Source: Bacillus xiapuensis (GTDB lineage Bacteria > Bacillota > Bacilli > Bacillales > Domibacillaceae). From it: a stretch of DNA of 64,000 nt. The notes under the pieces were generated by a model. That model was not told the DNA's origin. It searched no databases and worked only from the letters and a program-made list of their open reading frames with translations. This document shows positions 47,165-56,838 of the stretch, one piece after another. The stretch is from assembly GCF_002797355.1 (NCBI RefSeq), contig NZ_KZ454940.1, positions 62,001 to 126,000 on the forward strand, in the 5' to 3' direction. The number at the start of each line of letters is the position of its first letter. The first letter of the stretch is position 1. Both the position numbers and the translations under genes were made by a program.

Positions 47165-49537
47165 TTAATTGCGCAGCGGCTTACCCTTCATGAGCATATG
47201 CTGCATGCGCTTCTGTGTTTTCGGTTCCGCGCAAAGACTGATAAAGGCCTCGCGCTCTAATTTCAGCAAATATTCTTCCTCGACTTCCGTTCCAAAGGGA
47301 AGCTTTCCGCCGGCAATGACATAAGCGAGCTTTTTGGCAATGGTCATATCATGCTCAGAAATATATCCCGATGCCTGCATTGCTTGCGCTCCCAACAGCA
47401 TAGCCGCATAGCCTGTTTCTCCTGTGACGGGAATCTTTTTGCGCTTTGGCGCTCGGTAACCGCTTTCGTACAAATACAGCGCAGCCCGCTTGGCGTCGTA
47501 CAGCAGATGGTCTTGATTGACACTGATGCCATCCGTTTGCTTGAGAAATTGATGTTCGCGCGCTTCCTCTCCTGAAGCAGATGTTTTCGCCATAGCGATC
47601 GTTTCGAATACTTTTATGGCGACGTTTTGCAAATCCATTTGCACGCCGCTTGGCATTTGTTCAAGGTATCGGATGTACAGTTCTTTGTTTCCTCCCCCAC
47701 CTGGTATTAAGCCAACGCCCGTTTCTACGAGACCCATGTAGGTTTCCATGCTTGCCTGTATGTGAGCGGCCGGCAAACAGACTTCGGCCCCGCCGCCAAG
47801 CGTCATCGCAAACGGTGCAGCCACGACCGGACGCTTGCTGTATTTAATTTTCATCATCGCCTCCTGGAAGCTTCTGATCACCATCTCCACTTCCCAAAGG
47901 TTGTCATCCTGCACTTCCATTAGAATCATCGCCAGATTGGCACCGACGCAAAAGTTCTTCCCCTGATTGCCAATGACTAGCCCTTTGTAGCGGCTTTCTA
48001 CTTCTCCGACCGCATCATGGATCATTTGTATAATATCAAGTCCAATGGCGTTGTTTGGCGAGTGGAATTCCAGCAGAGCTATGCCGTCGCCGATATCTAT
48101 TAAACTGGCTCCGCTATTTTGCTTGATTACCTTTCCCTGCTTTTTCAGCTTCTTCAAGTCAATGACTTTCGGGTTCACCGGCACTTTCTTGTACTCTCCC
48201 TGATGGTAAAAGCCGCTATCTTTATAGAAGGCAGGCTTACCGCCGGCTATCATTTCTTTCACCCATGCGGGTACCTTCAGCCCTTCTTCCTCCATCTTCT
48301 GAACGGATGATTTCACACCGATCGCATCCCATATTTCAAACGGCCCGTAATCCCATCCAAATCCCCATTTCATCGCCTGATCAATCGCCGCCAGGTCATC
48401 GGCGATTTCTCCTGTCAGCTCAGCTGAATACACCAGGACTGGCGCTAGGATCTTCCAAATAAATCGTCCTGCTGGATCGTCAGCATACATAAGCGCTTTC
48501 ATTTTATTTAAAGTGCCTCTTTGCTGCTTAGCCCTTTCCACTGACGCGGCTTTCAGCTTTCTTCGTTCGCTGTATTCCAATGTGTCTGGATTGATTTCCA
48601 GAATGGCTTCCCCTTCTTTTTTGAAAAAGCCCTGTCTGCTTTTAGCACCGATCCAGCCGTTTTTACACATTTTCTTCATAAAGTCAGGGATTTCAAATAC
48701 TTGTTTTTCAGCACCCTCCACTTTGTCATATACATTGGCCGCGACATGAATAAACGTATCAATTCCAACGACATCCAGCGTTCGAAAAGTAGCGCTTTTC
48801 GGCCGTCCGATCAAAGGACCTGTAATGGAGTCGACTTCACCAGGCGTAAAGCCAAACGCCTGCATTTCCTGCACGGTTTTTAATAATCCGTACGTGCCGA
48901 TGCGATTGGCGATAAAATTAGGGGTATCTTTCGCCAGCACCACACCTTTACCGAGCACATCTTCACCGAACATTTTCATGTAGTTGAGCACTTCCGGATC
49001 AGTATCTTGTGCAGGTATAATTTCTAGCAATTTCAAATAGCGCGGCGGATTAAAGAAATGAGTGCCGAGAAAATGCTTGCGAAAATCATCAGAGCGTCCA
49101 GCGATCATCGCTTCGATGGAAATCCCGGAAGTATTAGAACTGACGATGCTTCCCGGCTTGCGCCATTTTTCTACCATTTCCAATATGCTTCTTTTGACAG
49201 CGAGATTCTCTACAACGACTTCAATGATCCAGTCCGCTTCCCGCAATCGGTCTGCATCATCCTCTAAATTTCCGGCTTCAATGAATTGAAGATTTGCGGC
49301 CGATGTAAGCGGGGCCGGCTTCTGTCTAAGCAGTTTCCTTCGCGCGGCTTGCGCCAGACGATTCCGAACCGGCCGGTCACTCAGCGTCAGCCCTTGCGCT
49401 TTTTCTTCCTTAGTCAATTCCTTAGGAACGATATCCAGTAAAACAGATGGAATGCCAACGTTTGCTAAATGAGCGGCTATGCCAGACCCCATCACGCCCG
49501 ATCCAATTACTGCCGCTTTCAGAATAGGCTGGACCAA
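47165..49537 (-). CDS. fadN: 3-hydroxyacyl-CoA dehydrogenase/enoyl-CoA hydratase FadN (YusL)
   Basis: Bifunctional beta-oxidation protein of 790 residues. N-terminal NAD-binding 3-hydroxyacyl-CoA dehydrogenase (AAVIGSGVMGSGIAAHLAN; catalytic region LGTHFFNPPRYLKLLEIIPA), C-terminal dehydrogenase domain, then an enoyl-CoA hydratase domain (FHSPNNAIGLDII; GNQGKNFCVGANLAMI; ALGG-like MTLGGGAEVCLPA). First gene of the operon, behind a FadR operator. Confidence 0.96.
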   Translation of the reverse strand: MVQPILKAAVIGSGVMGSGIAAHLANVGIPSVLLDIVPKELTKEEKAQGLTLSDRPVRNRLAQAARRKLLRQKPAPLTSAANLQFIEAGNLEDDADRLREADWIIEVVVENLAVKRSILEMVEKWRKPGSIVSSNTSGISIEAMIAGRSDDFRKHFLGTHFFNPPRYLKLLEIIPAQDTDPEVLNYMKMFGEDVLGKGVVLAKDTPNFIANRIGTYGLLKTVQEMQAFGFTPGEVDSITGPLIGRPKSATFRTLDVVGIDTFIHVAANVYDKVEGAEKQVFEIPDFMKKMCKNGWIGAKSRQGFFKKEGEAILEINPDTLEYSERRKLKAASVERAKQQRGTLNKMKALMYADDPAGRFIWKILAPVLVYSAELTGEIADDLAAIDQAMKWGFGWDYGPFEIWDAIGVKSSVQKMEEEGLKVPAWVKEMIAGGKPAFYKDSGFYHQGEYKKVPVNPKVIDLKKLKKQGKVIKQNSGASLIDIGDGIALLEFHSPNNAIGLDIIQMIHDAVGEVESRYKGLVIGNQGKNFCVGANLAMILMEVQDDNLWEVEMVIRSFQEAMMKIKYSKRPVVAAPFAMTLGGGAEVCLPAAHIQASMETYMGLVETGVGLIPGGGGNKELYIRYLEQMPSGVQMDLQNVAIKVFETIAMAKTSASGEEAREHQFLKQTDGISVNQDHLLYDAKRAALYLYESGYRAPKRKKIPVTGETGYAAMLLGAQAMQASGYISEHDMTIAKKLAYVIAGGKLPFGTEVEEEYLLKLEREAFISLCAEPKTQKRMQHMLMKGKPLRN

Positions 49538-49559
49538 TAAATTCTCCTCCTCGTCTGTT

Positions 49560-49577
49560 TGAATGAATATTCATTCA
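49560..49577. promoter_or_regulatory. FadR operator
   Basis: TGAATGAATATTCATTCA, an 18-base perfect palindrome identical to the known B. subtilis FadR (YsiA) consensus. It lies just downstream of the promoter of fadN, so binding of FadR should repress the operon until long-chain acyl-CoA accumulates. Confidence 0.93.
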
Positions 49578-49586
49578 TTATTTCTA

Positions 49587-49615
49587 ATCTTACTATAACC
49601 AAATTTATGCAGCAA
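49587..49615 (-). promoter_or_regulatory. Sigma-A promoter of the fad operon
   Basis: Minus strand TTGCTG (49615-49610), 17 bases, TAAGAT (49592-49587). The FadR palindrome follows ten bases after the -10. Confidence 0.6.
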
Positions 49616-49760
49616 AGCAATACGGAAGATCAAAAATTATAAATTTTCTAACTTTATTTTTATGGATATTTTTCCTTCCGGCAGCCATGCACCTTCACTC
49701 ATCGAATTGCTTGGCCTTTTCCGATATAATAAATGTAATTCAATTGAAGGTGAGGAATAT

Positions 49761-49937
49761 ATGAAAAAATTCAGCTGGATTTTAACGGGAATGGGCATGC
49801 TTCTTATTTTGGGAGGTATCCTTTATCCGCTAGACGTGATCGAAAAGCCCCTGTTCATAACATTGCTGCTTGGCGGAGCGCTGACCATGTTTATCGGAAC
49901 CATGTTTCGAGCTTACGCGATATTAAGAAATAAATAA
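49761..49937 (+). CDS. Small membrane protein of unknown function
   Basis: Protein of 58 residues with two membrane segments (WILTGMGMLLILGGILYPL and LFITLLLGGALTMFIGTMF). ATG 49761 follows AGGTGAGG; the frame extends upstream to 49662 without support. Conserved small proteins of this shape are common in Bacillaceae; no function known. Confidence 0.7.
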   Translation: MKKFSWILTGMGMLLILGGILYPLDVIEKPLFITLLLGGALTMFIGTMFRAYAILRNK

Positions 49938-49964
49938 AAAAACAGCCCGGGGGCTGTTTTTTTA
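49938..49964. terminator. Bidirectional terminator between the small membrane protein gene and lutC
   Basis: AAAAACAGCCC pairs with GGGCTGTTTTT around GG, T-runs on both strands. Confidence 0.85.
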
Positions 49965-50678
49965 TTTATCATTGACCACAATATAAGCAGCTTTTACCGG
50001 TCCGTGCACACCTACGACAAGATCCATTTCAATATCCGCCGAGTTGCTGGGACCCGTAATGAAATTGATGCAGGAAGGAGCGAGTTCGCCTTTCTGCACT
50101 TTTTGGCTGATGGACTGTGCCGCTTGCGTAATACGCGGAACAATCGTGCTTTTAGGAATGATGGCAATATACTTATGCGGCAAAAGACTGACTGAGCGTC
50201 CCTTATCTTTGCTGCTGAGCAAAACAACTGTGCCGGATTCAGCCAAAGTCATATCGCTAAAGGTAATGCCGATATTAGCTTTTTCAGCCTTTTGGATATT
50301 TTCTTCACCTAAAGCCGGATCCCACATATTCACTTCAACGTTTCCTGATGGCCAGGTATCCTTAAGCAATTCAGACAAGCCATACTCCTCAAAGCGCTCA
50401 TCGTTCCATACGGAAATCGGGCCGCCGCCATAAGAATTGACTGTTTCTTGCAGCGCTTTCACCAGCTCTTTAGAAGACGTTTCAATCAGTTCCGTGTGAA
50501 TTAAGCGGCACTGATCACGCAATACCTGCAGCAGCTCATCGGAAGTCGCCCCTTTCAGCACTTCATGCTGCGGCTGAAACTTCCAAGCCGGCCGATGCAC
50601 CTGTTCTTTTCTTTCTCTTCCAAGACTAGAAGCGATGTTGGCTAAAAAGGCGTCACGGTTATGAATGGTTCCTTCCAT
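49962..50678 (-). CDS. lutC: Lactate utilization protein C
   Basis: LutC of 238 residues (DUF162 domain), part of the LutABC complex that oxidises L-lactate to pyruvate. Family core: ITFSDMTLAESGTVVL, CINFITGPSNSADIEMDLV and GVHGPVKAAYIVVND. Start overlaps lutB stop by one base. Confidence 0.95.
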   Translation of the reverse strand: MEGTIHNRDAFLANIASSLGRERKEQVHRPAWKFQPQHEVLKGATSDELLQVLRDQCRLIHTELIETSSKELVKALQETVNSYGGGPISVWNDERFEEYGLSELLKDTWPSGNVEVNMWDPALGEENIQKAEKANIGITFSDMTLAESGTVVLLSSKDKGRSVSLLPHKYIAIIPKSTIVPRITQAAQSISQKVQKGELAPSCINFITGPSNSADIEMDLVVGVHGPVKAAYIVVNDK

Positions 50679-52111
50679 TATTTCTCACCGTCTTTCTCTT
50701 TTTGATGATCCTTAAACCAGTCACGCAGCCGTTCTTTGTTTGGTGCCGGGAATTCACGCAACTCTGTCCAAGCCTTCAGCGGACCAGGCCCTTTAGAAAT
50801 TCGGTCGTTTTTCGTAAACGGCTTCATCATCGTTGAAGCCATTTTCGAACCCATTCCATATAACGGATTCGATGAAGCGCCGAGGCCAAATGCTTTCATG
50901 GCCAGCTTTTCAGATATAGGCGCCCGTCCTTCCTTCTCCACAATTACTTGACGGTGCTTATGAAGCAGCTCATGAAGCGGTATTTTCACCGGACAAGCCT
51001 CTGAGCAAGCGGCGCATAATGTGGAAGCGTACGGAAGCTCTTTAAAGTCGTCATAGCCGCCAAGAAGCGGAGTAAGCACCGCGCCGATCGGTCCTGAATA
51101 AATGGATCCGTAAGAATGGCCGCCGATATGACGGTAAACCGGACATACGTTAATACAAGCGGCACAGCGGATGCATTGCAGCACGGATTGAAATTCCGTT
51201 CCCAAAATTTTTGAACGTCCGTTGTCGACGATGACTAAATGAAATTCTTCCGGCCCGTCCACATCTCCTTCTTCACGCGGTCCCGTTAAAGCGGTCACAT
51301 AACTGGTCAGCTTTTGTCCAACGGCACTGCGTGTCAGCAGGCTGACAAGCACTTCAAATTCTTCAAACGTTGGAACAATCCGCTCCATTCCCATCACGGT
51401 AATTTGAGTTTTCGGGATTGTTGTGACCATTCGGGCATTTCCTTCGTTTGTCACGAAGCTGATGGAACCGGATTCAGCAATGGCAAAGTTACAGCCAGTG
51501 ATTCCTACATCAGCAGCCATGAATGCTTTGCGCAAAGTTTTCCGGGCGTGAAGCGCCAATTCTTCCGGCTTCGATGTTGCTTTGTAATCCAGCTTCTCAG
51601 CAAACACATCGCGAATCTGCTCTTTATTTTTATGAAGAGCGGGCGTCACGATATGGGATGGCGGATCATGATCGTCCACTTGCAGAATATATTCGCCAAG
51701 ATCCGTCTCAAGGACTTCACATCCCATTTCTTCCAAGGCGTAGTTCATATTGATTTCTTCTGTAACCATAGATTTGGATTTGACGATTTTTTTGGCATTT
51801 TTCTTTGCAACAACGTCTTTAATGTATTCATTCGCTTCTTCAGCCGTTTGAGCAAAGAAGACATGACCGCCGCGTTTTGCCACGTTTTCACTTAGTTGAT
51901 GCAAATAATAATCTAGATTTTCTAACACATGCTGACGGATTTCTTCTCCGTGGGAACGCCAATCCTCCCAGTTTCCAAGTTCTTCGGCTGCATCAAGACG
52001 GCGAGTGCGCAAACGCTCCTGAGCATCCGCTACCGCTCCTCGCATAAACGAGTCGTCCAGATTCTCTTTAACCCGTCCTTTGAAGTCTTCCGTTCCGAAC
52101 TTCATAGCCAT
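50678..52111 (-). CDS. lutB: Lactate utilization iron-sulfur protein B
   Basis: LutB of 477 residues. N-terminal DUF162 domain (about 70-290) and C-terminal ferredoxin-like part with two [4Fe-4S] motifs: [15 protein letters not shown] and [14 protein letters not shown]. Transfers electrons in LutABC. ATG 52111 with AGAGGTGGGG upstream. Confidence 0.96.
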   Translation of the reverse strand: MAMKFGTEDFKGRVKENLDDSFMRGAVADAQERLRTRRLDAAEELGNWEDWRSHGEEIRQHVLENLDYYLHQLSENVAKRGGHVFFAQTAEEANEYIKDVVAKKNAKKIVKSKSMVTEEINMNYALEEMGCEVLETDLGEYILQVDDHDPPSHIVTPALHKNKEQIRDVFAEKLDYKATSKPEELALHARKTLRKAFMAADVGITGCNFAIAESGSISFVTNEGNARMVTTIPKTQITVMGMERIVPTFEEFEVLVSLLTRSAVGQKLTSYVTALTGPREEGDVDGPEEFHLVIVDNGRSKILGTEFQSVLQCIRCAACINVCPVYRHIGGHSYGSIYSGPIGAVLTPLLGGYDDFKELPYASTLCAACSEACPVKIPLHELLHKHRQVIVEKEGRAPISEKLAMKAFGLGASSNPLYGMGSKMASTMMKPFTKNDRISKGPGPLKAWTELREFPAPNKERLRDWFKDHQKEKDGEK

Positions 52112-52153
52112 CGAACCCCACCTCTTTCTCTATATAAAATCATTTTTTTACTC

Positions 52154-52870
52154 TCAATGACTATTTAATACTTCTGCAATATGCATCACGCGAATCGGTT
52201 TCCCTTTACGCTCGATCCGGCCGCCGATATTCATCAGGCAGCCGCAGTCTGCCCCGATTAAATAGTCAGCATCCACTTGCTCAGCACTGGCGACTTTTTC
52301 ATCCACCATTTGCTCAGAAATCTGACCCATTTTTACAGAGAACGTACCGCCGAAACCGCAGCAATTCTGCGCGTTAGGCAGCGGAATAAATTCCAGTCCC
52401 TCCACGTTTTTCAGCAGCTTCATTGGAGCATCCTTCACTCCTAGCAAACGCGTCATGTGGCAAGATGTGTGATAAGTTGCTTTTCCCGGAAGCTTAGCGC
52501 CAAGATCCTCCACTTTCAGCACATCGACGATAAATTGAGTAAATTCATACGTTTTTGCCGCCAGCTTTCGGGCGCGCGCTTCCCATACAGGATCGTCCTT
52601 AAAAACTTGCGGATATTCCTTAAACATCGTCGCACATGATCCTGAAGGGGTAACGACATACTCCGCATTCTCAAATGTTGCGATCATTTTCTTCATCGCA
52701 CCTTTTGAATCTTCTACATAGCCACTATTGTAAGCTGGCTGTCCGCAACATACTTGACCTTCGGGAAACTCCACGTCGCAGCCCAGCCGCTCCAAAATTT
52801 CAACCGTCGCCTTCCCTACGTCCGTCTGAAACATATCTACTAGACACGTAGCAAACAAAGCAACTTTCAT
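52154..52870 (-). CDS. lutA: Lactate utilization protein A
   Basis: LutA of 239 residues with two CCG domains ([12 protein letters not shown] and [14 protein letters not shown]) that bind Fe-S or heterodisulfide-type centres as in GlpC and HdrB. ATG 52870 is six bases after AGAGGTG. First gene of lutABC. Confidence 0.95.
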   Translation of the reverse strand: MKVALFATCLVDMFQTDVGKATVEILERLGCDVEFPEGQVCCGQPAYNSGYVEDSKGAMKKMIATFENAEYVVTPSGSCATMFKEYPQVFKDDPVWEARARKLAAKTYEFTQFIVDVLKVEDLGAKLPGKATYHTSCHMTRLLGVKDAPMKLLKNVEGLEFIPLPNAQNCCGFGGTFSVKMGQISEQMVDEKVASAEQVDADYLIGADCGCLMNIGGRIERKGKPIRVMHIAEVLNSH

Positions 52871-52950
52871 GTTGAACACCTCTTTTTTAGAAGTTACAGG
52901 TTTTCCTTAAATCGTGTGAATAAGTATTATGATGACCACAAAAATCCGAT

Positions 52951-53112
52951 AAGGATGACCTGTGTAAACAACCGATCATCAGATGACCTTTGTTCGCACC
53001 TTCCATAATACTACAAAAACACTGTTTTATAAAGGATGACCTGTGTAAACAACCGATCATCAGATGACCTTTGTTCGCACCTTCCATAATACTACAAAAA
53101 CACTGTTTTATA
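52951..53112. repeat. Tandem duplication of an 81-base segment carrying the lutA operator
   Basis: 52951-53031 and 53032-53112 are essentially identical. Each copy holds the palindrome TCATCAGATGA (52976-52986; 53057-53067) and flanking sequences TGACCTGTGTAAACAACC and TTTGTTCGCACC. The segment is in the lutA-lutR intergenic region. Confidence 0.93.
52976..52986. promoter_or_regulatory. Probable LutR operator (copy 1; copy 2 at 53057-53067)
   Basis: TCATC-A-GATGA. The same palindrome lies upstream of lctP (54154-54164). LutR of B. subtilis is reported to recognise TCATC-N1-GATGA. Repression relieved by lactate is expected for lutABC and lctP. Confidence 0.78.
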
Positions 53113-53225
53113 TAGGTTTATAGTAGAAAAATGAAAATTTACCCGATTTTTTTCGAAAATAAACTACTTATTCTATCATTTTTTTATTTTTTTGAAATGA
53201 AAGGTTATCATGGAAAAGTAACCTT

Positions 53226-53957
53226 TCATTTTCCCGCATTCTCGTTTTCATTCAAGAAATCTACTAGAATCGTTTCGACATTATGAAGATGAACACTCAT
53301 TTCCAAACGGGCTTTTTCTGGATTTTGTTCCGCTATTGCTTGACAAATGGCTTCGTGCTCCTGATTTAATTTATCCACCGTTGTCCATTCTGAATATAAA
53401 CAGATTCTTCGCGTTTCTTTCATCGTTTCCACTAGCAGATCCGATACATGATTCATCAAACTCGACAAAAGCGGATTGCCGGTCGCTTTAGCGATGGAGA
53501 GATGAAAGGCAAAGTCTGCTTCTTCCCCAAGCTCAATATCGCCCGAGTGAAGCTTCATCTCTTCCAGCGCTTTACGGATGCTGGCCACATCCTCTTCTGT
53601 TCGTTTCTGAGCCGCTATGAAAGCCACGCCCACCTCAAGAATTTTCCGGACCTCTAATAAATGCAATTTATCATTTGTGTTCATCAGTAAAGCGTTTTCA
53701 ATCGGATAGGCGATTCCGGACGGCGAAAAGCCTTTCACATAGGTGCCTTCTCCTTGCCGCAGTTCAATCAATCCCATTGCTCTTAAGGAAGTCAACGCCT
53801 CTCGAATGGCTGAACGCCCAACTTGAAAGTTTTCCGCCAGCTGCTGAACCGAATCAAGCTTGTCTCCCGGCCGCAAATTTCCTGAACGAATGGAATCCAG
53901 CAGGGCATCCGCTACTTCTTCATATATTTTTTTCGGTTTAATTTTTTTATAATTCAA
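53226..53957 (-). CDS. lutR: GntR-family repressor LutR
   Basis: FadR-subfamily GntR regulator of 243 residues. Winged helix (about 8-75: VQQLAENFQVGRSAIREALT and LIELRQGEGTYVKGF), then the all-helical FCD ligand domain with its metal-binding residues (about 90-235, including FHLSIAKATGNPLL). TTG 53957 lies seven bases after TAGAGGTGA; GTG 53966 overlaps that site. Represses lutABC and lctP in B. subtilis. Confidence 0.9.
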   Translation of the reverse strand: MNYKKIKPKKIYEEVADALLDSIRSGNLRPGDKLDSVQQLAENFQVGRSAIREALTSLRAMGLIELRQGEGTYVKGFSPSGIAYPIENALLMNTNDKLHLLEVRKILEVGVAFIAAQKRTEEDVASIRKALEEMKLHSGDIELGEEADFAFHLSIAKATGNPLLSSLMNHVSDLLVETMKETRRICLYSEWTTVDKLNQEHEAICQAIAEQNPEKARLEMSVHLHNVETILVDFLNENENAGK

Positions 53958-54093
53958 CGGTTTCACCTCTATTATCTCTTGCCTTATTTTTATTATATAC
54001 GATAAACGCCCTTTTCTGGAAATTTTCGTGAAAGCGTTATAAAAAACATTTTAAAACAATTTACTTTATTTTCACAAAACATTAACAATTATA

Positions 54094-54122
54094 TTGTCTT
54101 TTAATTGAAAAGCACATATAAT
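54094..54122 (+). promoter_or_regulatory. Sigma-A promoter of lctP
   Basis: TTGTCT, 17 bases, TATAAT. The LutR-type palindrome starts 31 bases after the -10. Confidence 0.7.
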
Positions 54123-54153
54123 TGTTATGCAACAGGGTGATCACTTCACAAGG

Positions 54154-54164
54154 TCATCAGATGA
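54154..54164. promoter_or_regulatory. Probable LutR operator of lctP
   Basis: TCATCAGATGA, identical to the two copies upstream of lutA. Positioned at about +25 of the lctP transcript. Confidence 0.78.
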
Positions 54165-54221
54165 TATACCGACCATTTGACATGACCTTCAGCTACTTCA
54201 CATTGTTAGGGGGAATTTTTC

Positions 54222-55892
54222 ATGCAGTATCAACAACAATTTACTCCCATAGCGGACAACTTAGGGCTTTCTGCGCTCATTGCTCTCATTCCCATTCTAT
54301 TTTTCTTTTGGGCACTGGCTATTAAACGCATGAAAGGCTACAAAGCCGGTCTCTGGACTTTAGGTATTTCTTTAGTCCTTTCTGCAATCGCTTACAAAAT
54401 GCCGGTCTCTCTTTCTTTGCTGTCAGCCAGCCAAGGGGCTGTCTACGGCTTGCTCCCGATCGGATGGATCATTATTACATCCGTCTTTCTTTACAAATTA
54501 ACCGTTAAAACCGGGCATTTTGACATTATTCGTGACTCCGTCCTTTCCATTACAGAAGATCGCCGCCTGCAGGCCCTTCTCGTTGCCTTTTCATTTGGTG
54601 CTTTTCTAGAGGGTGCAGCTGGATTTGGAGCACCGGTAGCCATTTCAGCCGCCCTTTTAGTAGGACTCGGCTTTAATCCGCTTTATGCTGCAGGACTTTG
54701 CTTGATTGCCAATACGGCTCCTGTCGCCTTCGGAGCGGTTGGAATCCCGATCATTGCAGTGGAAGGTCCAACCGGCATTCCCGCCATGGAAGTATCGAAA
54801 ATGGTCGGCCGTCAATTGCCATTCTTATCTGCTTTTATTCCTTTTTATTTAGTCGTTATGATGGCGGGATTTAAGCGGGCCCTAGAAGTGCTGCCGCCGA
54901 TTTTAGTATCCGGTCTATCCTTTGCCATTACACAATATTTAAGCTCTAACTTCCTTGGTCCTGAGCTTCCGGATATTCTATCTGCACTTGTTTCATTATT
55001 TGCCTTAGCTGTGTTCTTGAAGTTCTGGAAGCCGAAAACAATTTTTCGTTTTAAACATGAAGAACAAGAGGCACAATCCGGCACTGTGGCTAAGCATTCA
55101 GCGGGAGCGATTTTTAAAGCTTGGTCTCCTTTCCTCGTACTGACAGCCTTTATTTCTGTATGGGGAATTCCGGTCTTAAAATCCGCTTTAACCGGACATT
55201 ATGAAGGAACAAACAGCATTTTGAAAGCGATTAACTACGTTGGATCACAATTGACATTTGCGCCGGAAGTGCCGTTTCTGCACAATCAGATTTTCGACGG
55301 CAGCGGGGAAGCACTGCCCGCTATTTATAAACTGGAAATTCTCGGCGCCGCCGGAACAGCTATTTTAATAGCGGCCATAGTTAGTAAATTCATAGTAAAA
55401 ATTTCTTGGAAAGAATGGTTCAAAACATTGGCCGAGACAACGAATGAATTGAAATTCCCAATCGTGACAATCGCCAGCGTGGTTGCATTTGCTTACGTGA
55501 CAAATGCTTCCGGTATGACCACCACACTTGGACTTGTAGTCGCCAAAACCGGATCTTGGTTCCCGTTCTTCTCACCATTTCTCGGCTGGCTCGGCGTATT
55601 CATCACCGGCTCCGACACATCGGCAAACTTGCTGTTCGGTAACCTGCAAAAAGTCACCGCCGAATCTGTCGGCATGGATCCGCTCCTTGCCGTCGGCGCC
55701 AACTCTTCAGGCGGGGTAACAGGAAAAATGATCTCTCCGCAATCCATTGCCGTAGCCTGCGGAGCGGTAGGACTAGCCGGAAAAGAATCCGATCTATTTC
55801 GATTTACAGTCAAACACAGCTTTGTACTCGTCATCATCGTCGGTATCATCACCTTCCTCCAATCCAACGTCCTAAGCTGGATGGTACCATAA
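54222..55892 (+). CDS. lctP: L-lactate permease
   Basis: LctP family transporter of 556 residues with about thirteen membrane segments; signatures GAFLEGAAGFGAPVAISAAL, NTAPVAFGAVGIPI and TGSDTSANLLFGNLQ. ATG follows a G-rich ribosome site (AGGGGGAA). Works with LutABC. The stop codon is followed at once by repeat cluster B. Confidence 0.95.
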   Translation: MQYQQQFTPIADNLGLSALIALIPILFFFWALAIKRMKGYKAGLWTLGISLVLSAIAYKMPVSLSLLSASQGAVYGLLPIGWIIITSVFLYKLTVKTGHFDIIRDSVLSITEDRRLQALLVAFSFGAFLEGAAGFGAPVAISAALLVGLGFNPLYAAGLCLIANTAPVAFGAVGIPIIAVEGPTGIPAMEVSKMVGRQLPFLSAFIPFYLVVMMAGFKRALEVLPPILVSGLSFAITQYLSSNFLGPELPDILSALVSLFALAVFLKFWKPKTIFRFKHEEQEAQSGTVAKHSAGAIFKAWSPFLVLTAFISVWGIPVLKSALTGHYEGTNSILKAINYVGSQLTFAPEVPFLHNQIFDGSGEALPAIYKLEILGAAGTAILIAAIVSKFIVKISWKEWFKTLAETTNELKFPIVTIASVVAFAYVTNASGMTTTLGLVVAKTGSWFPFFSPFLGWLGVFITGSDTSANLLFGNLQKVTAESVGMDPLLAVGANSSGGVTGKMISPQSIAVACGAVGLAGKESDLFRFTVKHSFVLVIIVGIITFLQSNVLSWMVP

Positions 55893-55895
55893 CCG

Positions 55896-56343
55896 AAATG
55901 CGAAAGGGCCTCGAAAAGCCCCGACAAGCACAAGACGGAACGGCATAGAAAGGTGTTCTTTGCCTTTCAGGGCGGGCTGACTTGTGACCTCGAGGGGCTA
56001 GGCCCTGCAGCTGGACACAACCAAATGCGAAAGGCGCTCGTCCAGCGGCGACCAGCACAAGATCAGCTGATTGCAAGGTTGTTCTTGAACCTTGAAGACA
56101 GATGAGCTTGTGACCTCGAGTCGCTAGCGCCTACAGCTGGACAACAACGAAATGCGGAGCCGACTGTCCTGGGGCGACAAGCAGATGAACGGTAGACGAA
56201 ATGGCGTTCTTTTGCCATGCAGTCTGACGGGCATCTGACCTCGAGCCCCAAGGAGGCGAAGCTGAACAATCACGAAATGCGGAAGCGGCCGCCTAGACTC
56301 GGCTGGCTTATGACCAAGAGTCTGGCCGCTGCAGCTGAACAAT
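55896..56343 (+). repeat. Structured repeat cluster B, four diverged units in the lctP 3' untranslated region
   Basis: Units start with AAATGCG at 55896, 56023, 56150 and 56275; lengths 127, 127, 125 and 69. Paired arms: unit 1 GGGCCT/AGGCCC and AGCCCC/GGGGCT; unit 2 GGCGCT/AGCGCC and AGCGGC/GTCGCT; unit 3 TGGGGC/GCCCCA; unit 4 AGCGGCC/GGCCGCT and AGACTC/GAGTCT. Apical hairpins share GTTCTT: AAAGG/CCTTT, AAGGTT/AACCTT and ATGGC/GCCAT. Conserved unpaired parts are GCGAC[A/C]AGC and TGACCTCGAG; unit ends share CAGCTG. Unit 4 lacks the apical part. Confidence 0.9.
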
Positions 56344-56374
56344 CCGATTCTCTATTTAGCGAATCGGGTTTTTT
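56344..56374 (+). terminator. Terminator of lctP, downstream of the repeat cluster
   Basis: CCGATTC pairs with GAATCGG, then GTTTTTTATTT. The repeat cluster therefore lies inside the lctP transcript. Confidence 0.85.
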
Positions 56375-56770
56375 ATTTCCCCTGACTCTTTGAGCTTTTG
56401 TATAGGGGGCGGTGGTCACTTTCATGAGGAATTGGAGGGTGGAGGAACATGGAAATACATGGCTTATTATGTCTGGTTTCGTCTGTTCGTTTAAAGAGTT
56501 ATGGCTTGTAAATAATCTGCCTCCTTCACCTCTTCATGCTTGCGAAATGATGAATGCCTTTTTAAGGACTAGGATCTGGGGCTAACAGCAGCGCCTTTTA
56601 TTTTCCTCTCTTAATACAGGATTTGTGTGCAAAAAACTGCGGCATTGTTCGTTCTTTCCATCACTCTTTTATCATGTTCAGCTCTGCTTCATTTGAATGA
56701 TTAGGCAATTTTTTTTCTATTTTTAACGGATTTCAGTTGAAGTAATCCAAGAATGTTGAAAAGAGGGTGG
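56375..56770. other. Gap without recognisable genes
   Basis: No convincing reading frame, repeat or RNA gene seen. A short frame from an ATG at 56450 encodes only 20 residues and is not supported beyond a G-rich upstream stretch. Confidence 0.5.
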
Positions 56771-56838
56771 TTGACATCCAGAGGATGATTCGATATTATA
56801 GTCACATCAGTCAACAATGATAATCATTATCATTGTTG
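56771..56838 (+). promoter_or_regulatory. Orphan promoter with a perfect Fur box
   Basis: TTGACA (56771-56776), 17 bases, TATTAT (56794-56799), then the 7-1-7 Fur palindrome TGATAATCATTATCA at 56818-56832, inside a 27-base palindrome (56812-56838). It points right, but an IS element starts at 56921 and no gene lies between. A 7-base hairpin (GACAGAG/CTCTGTC) is at 56863-56889. Confidence 0.85.

Noticed and set aside
46552-47193. A 213-residue plus-strand frame opposite fadA
   Set aside because: Shadow frame; fadA has all thiolase motifs on the other strand.
51314-51895. A 193-residue plus-strand frame opposite lutB
   Set aside because: Shadow of the lutB coding sequence; lutB motifs are intact on the minus strand.
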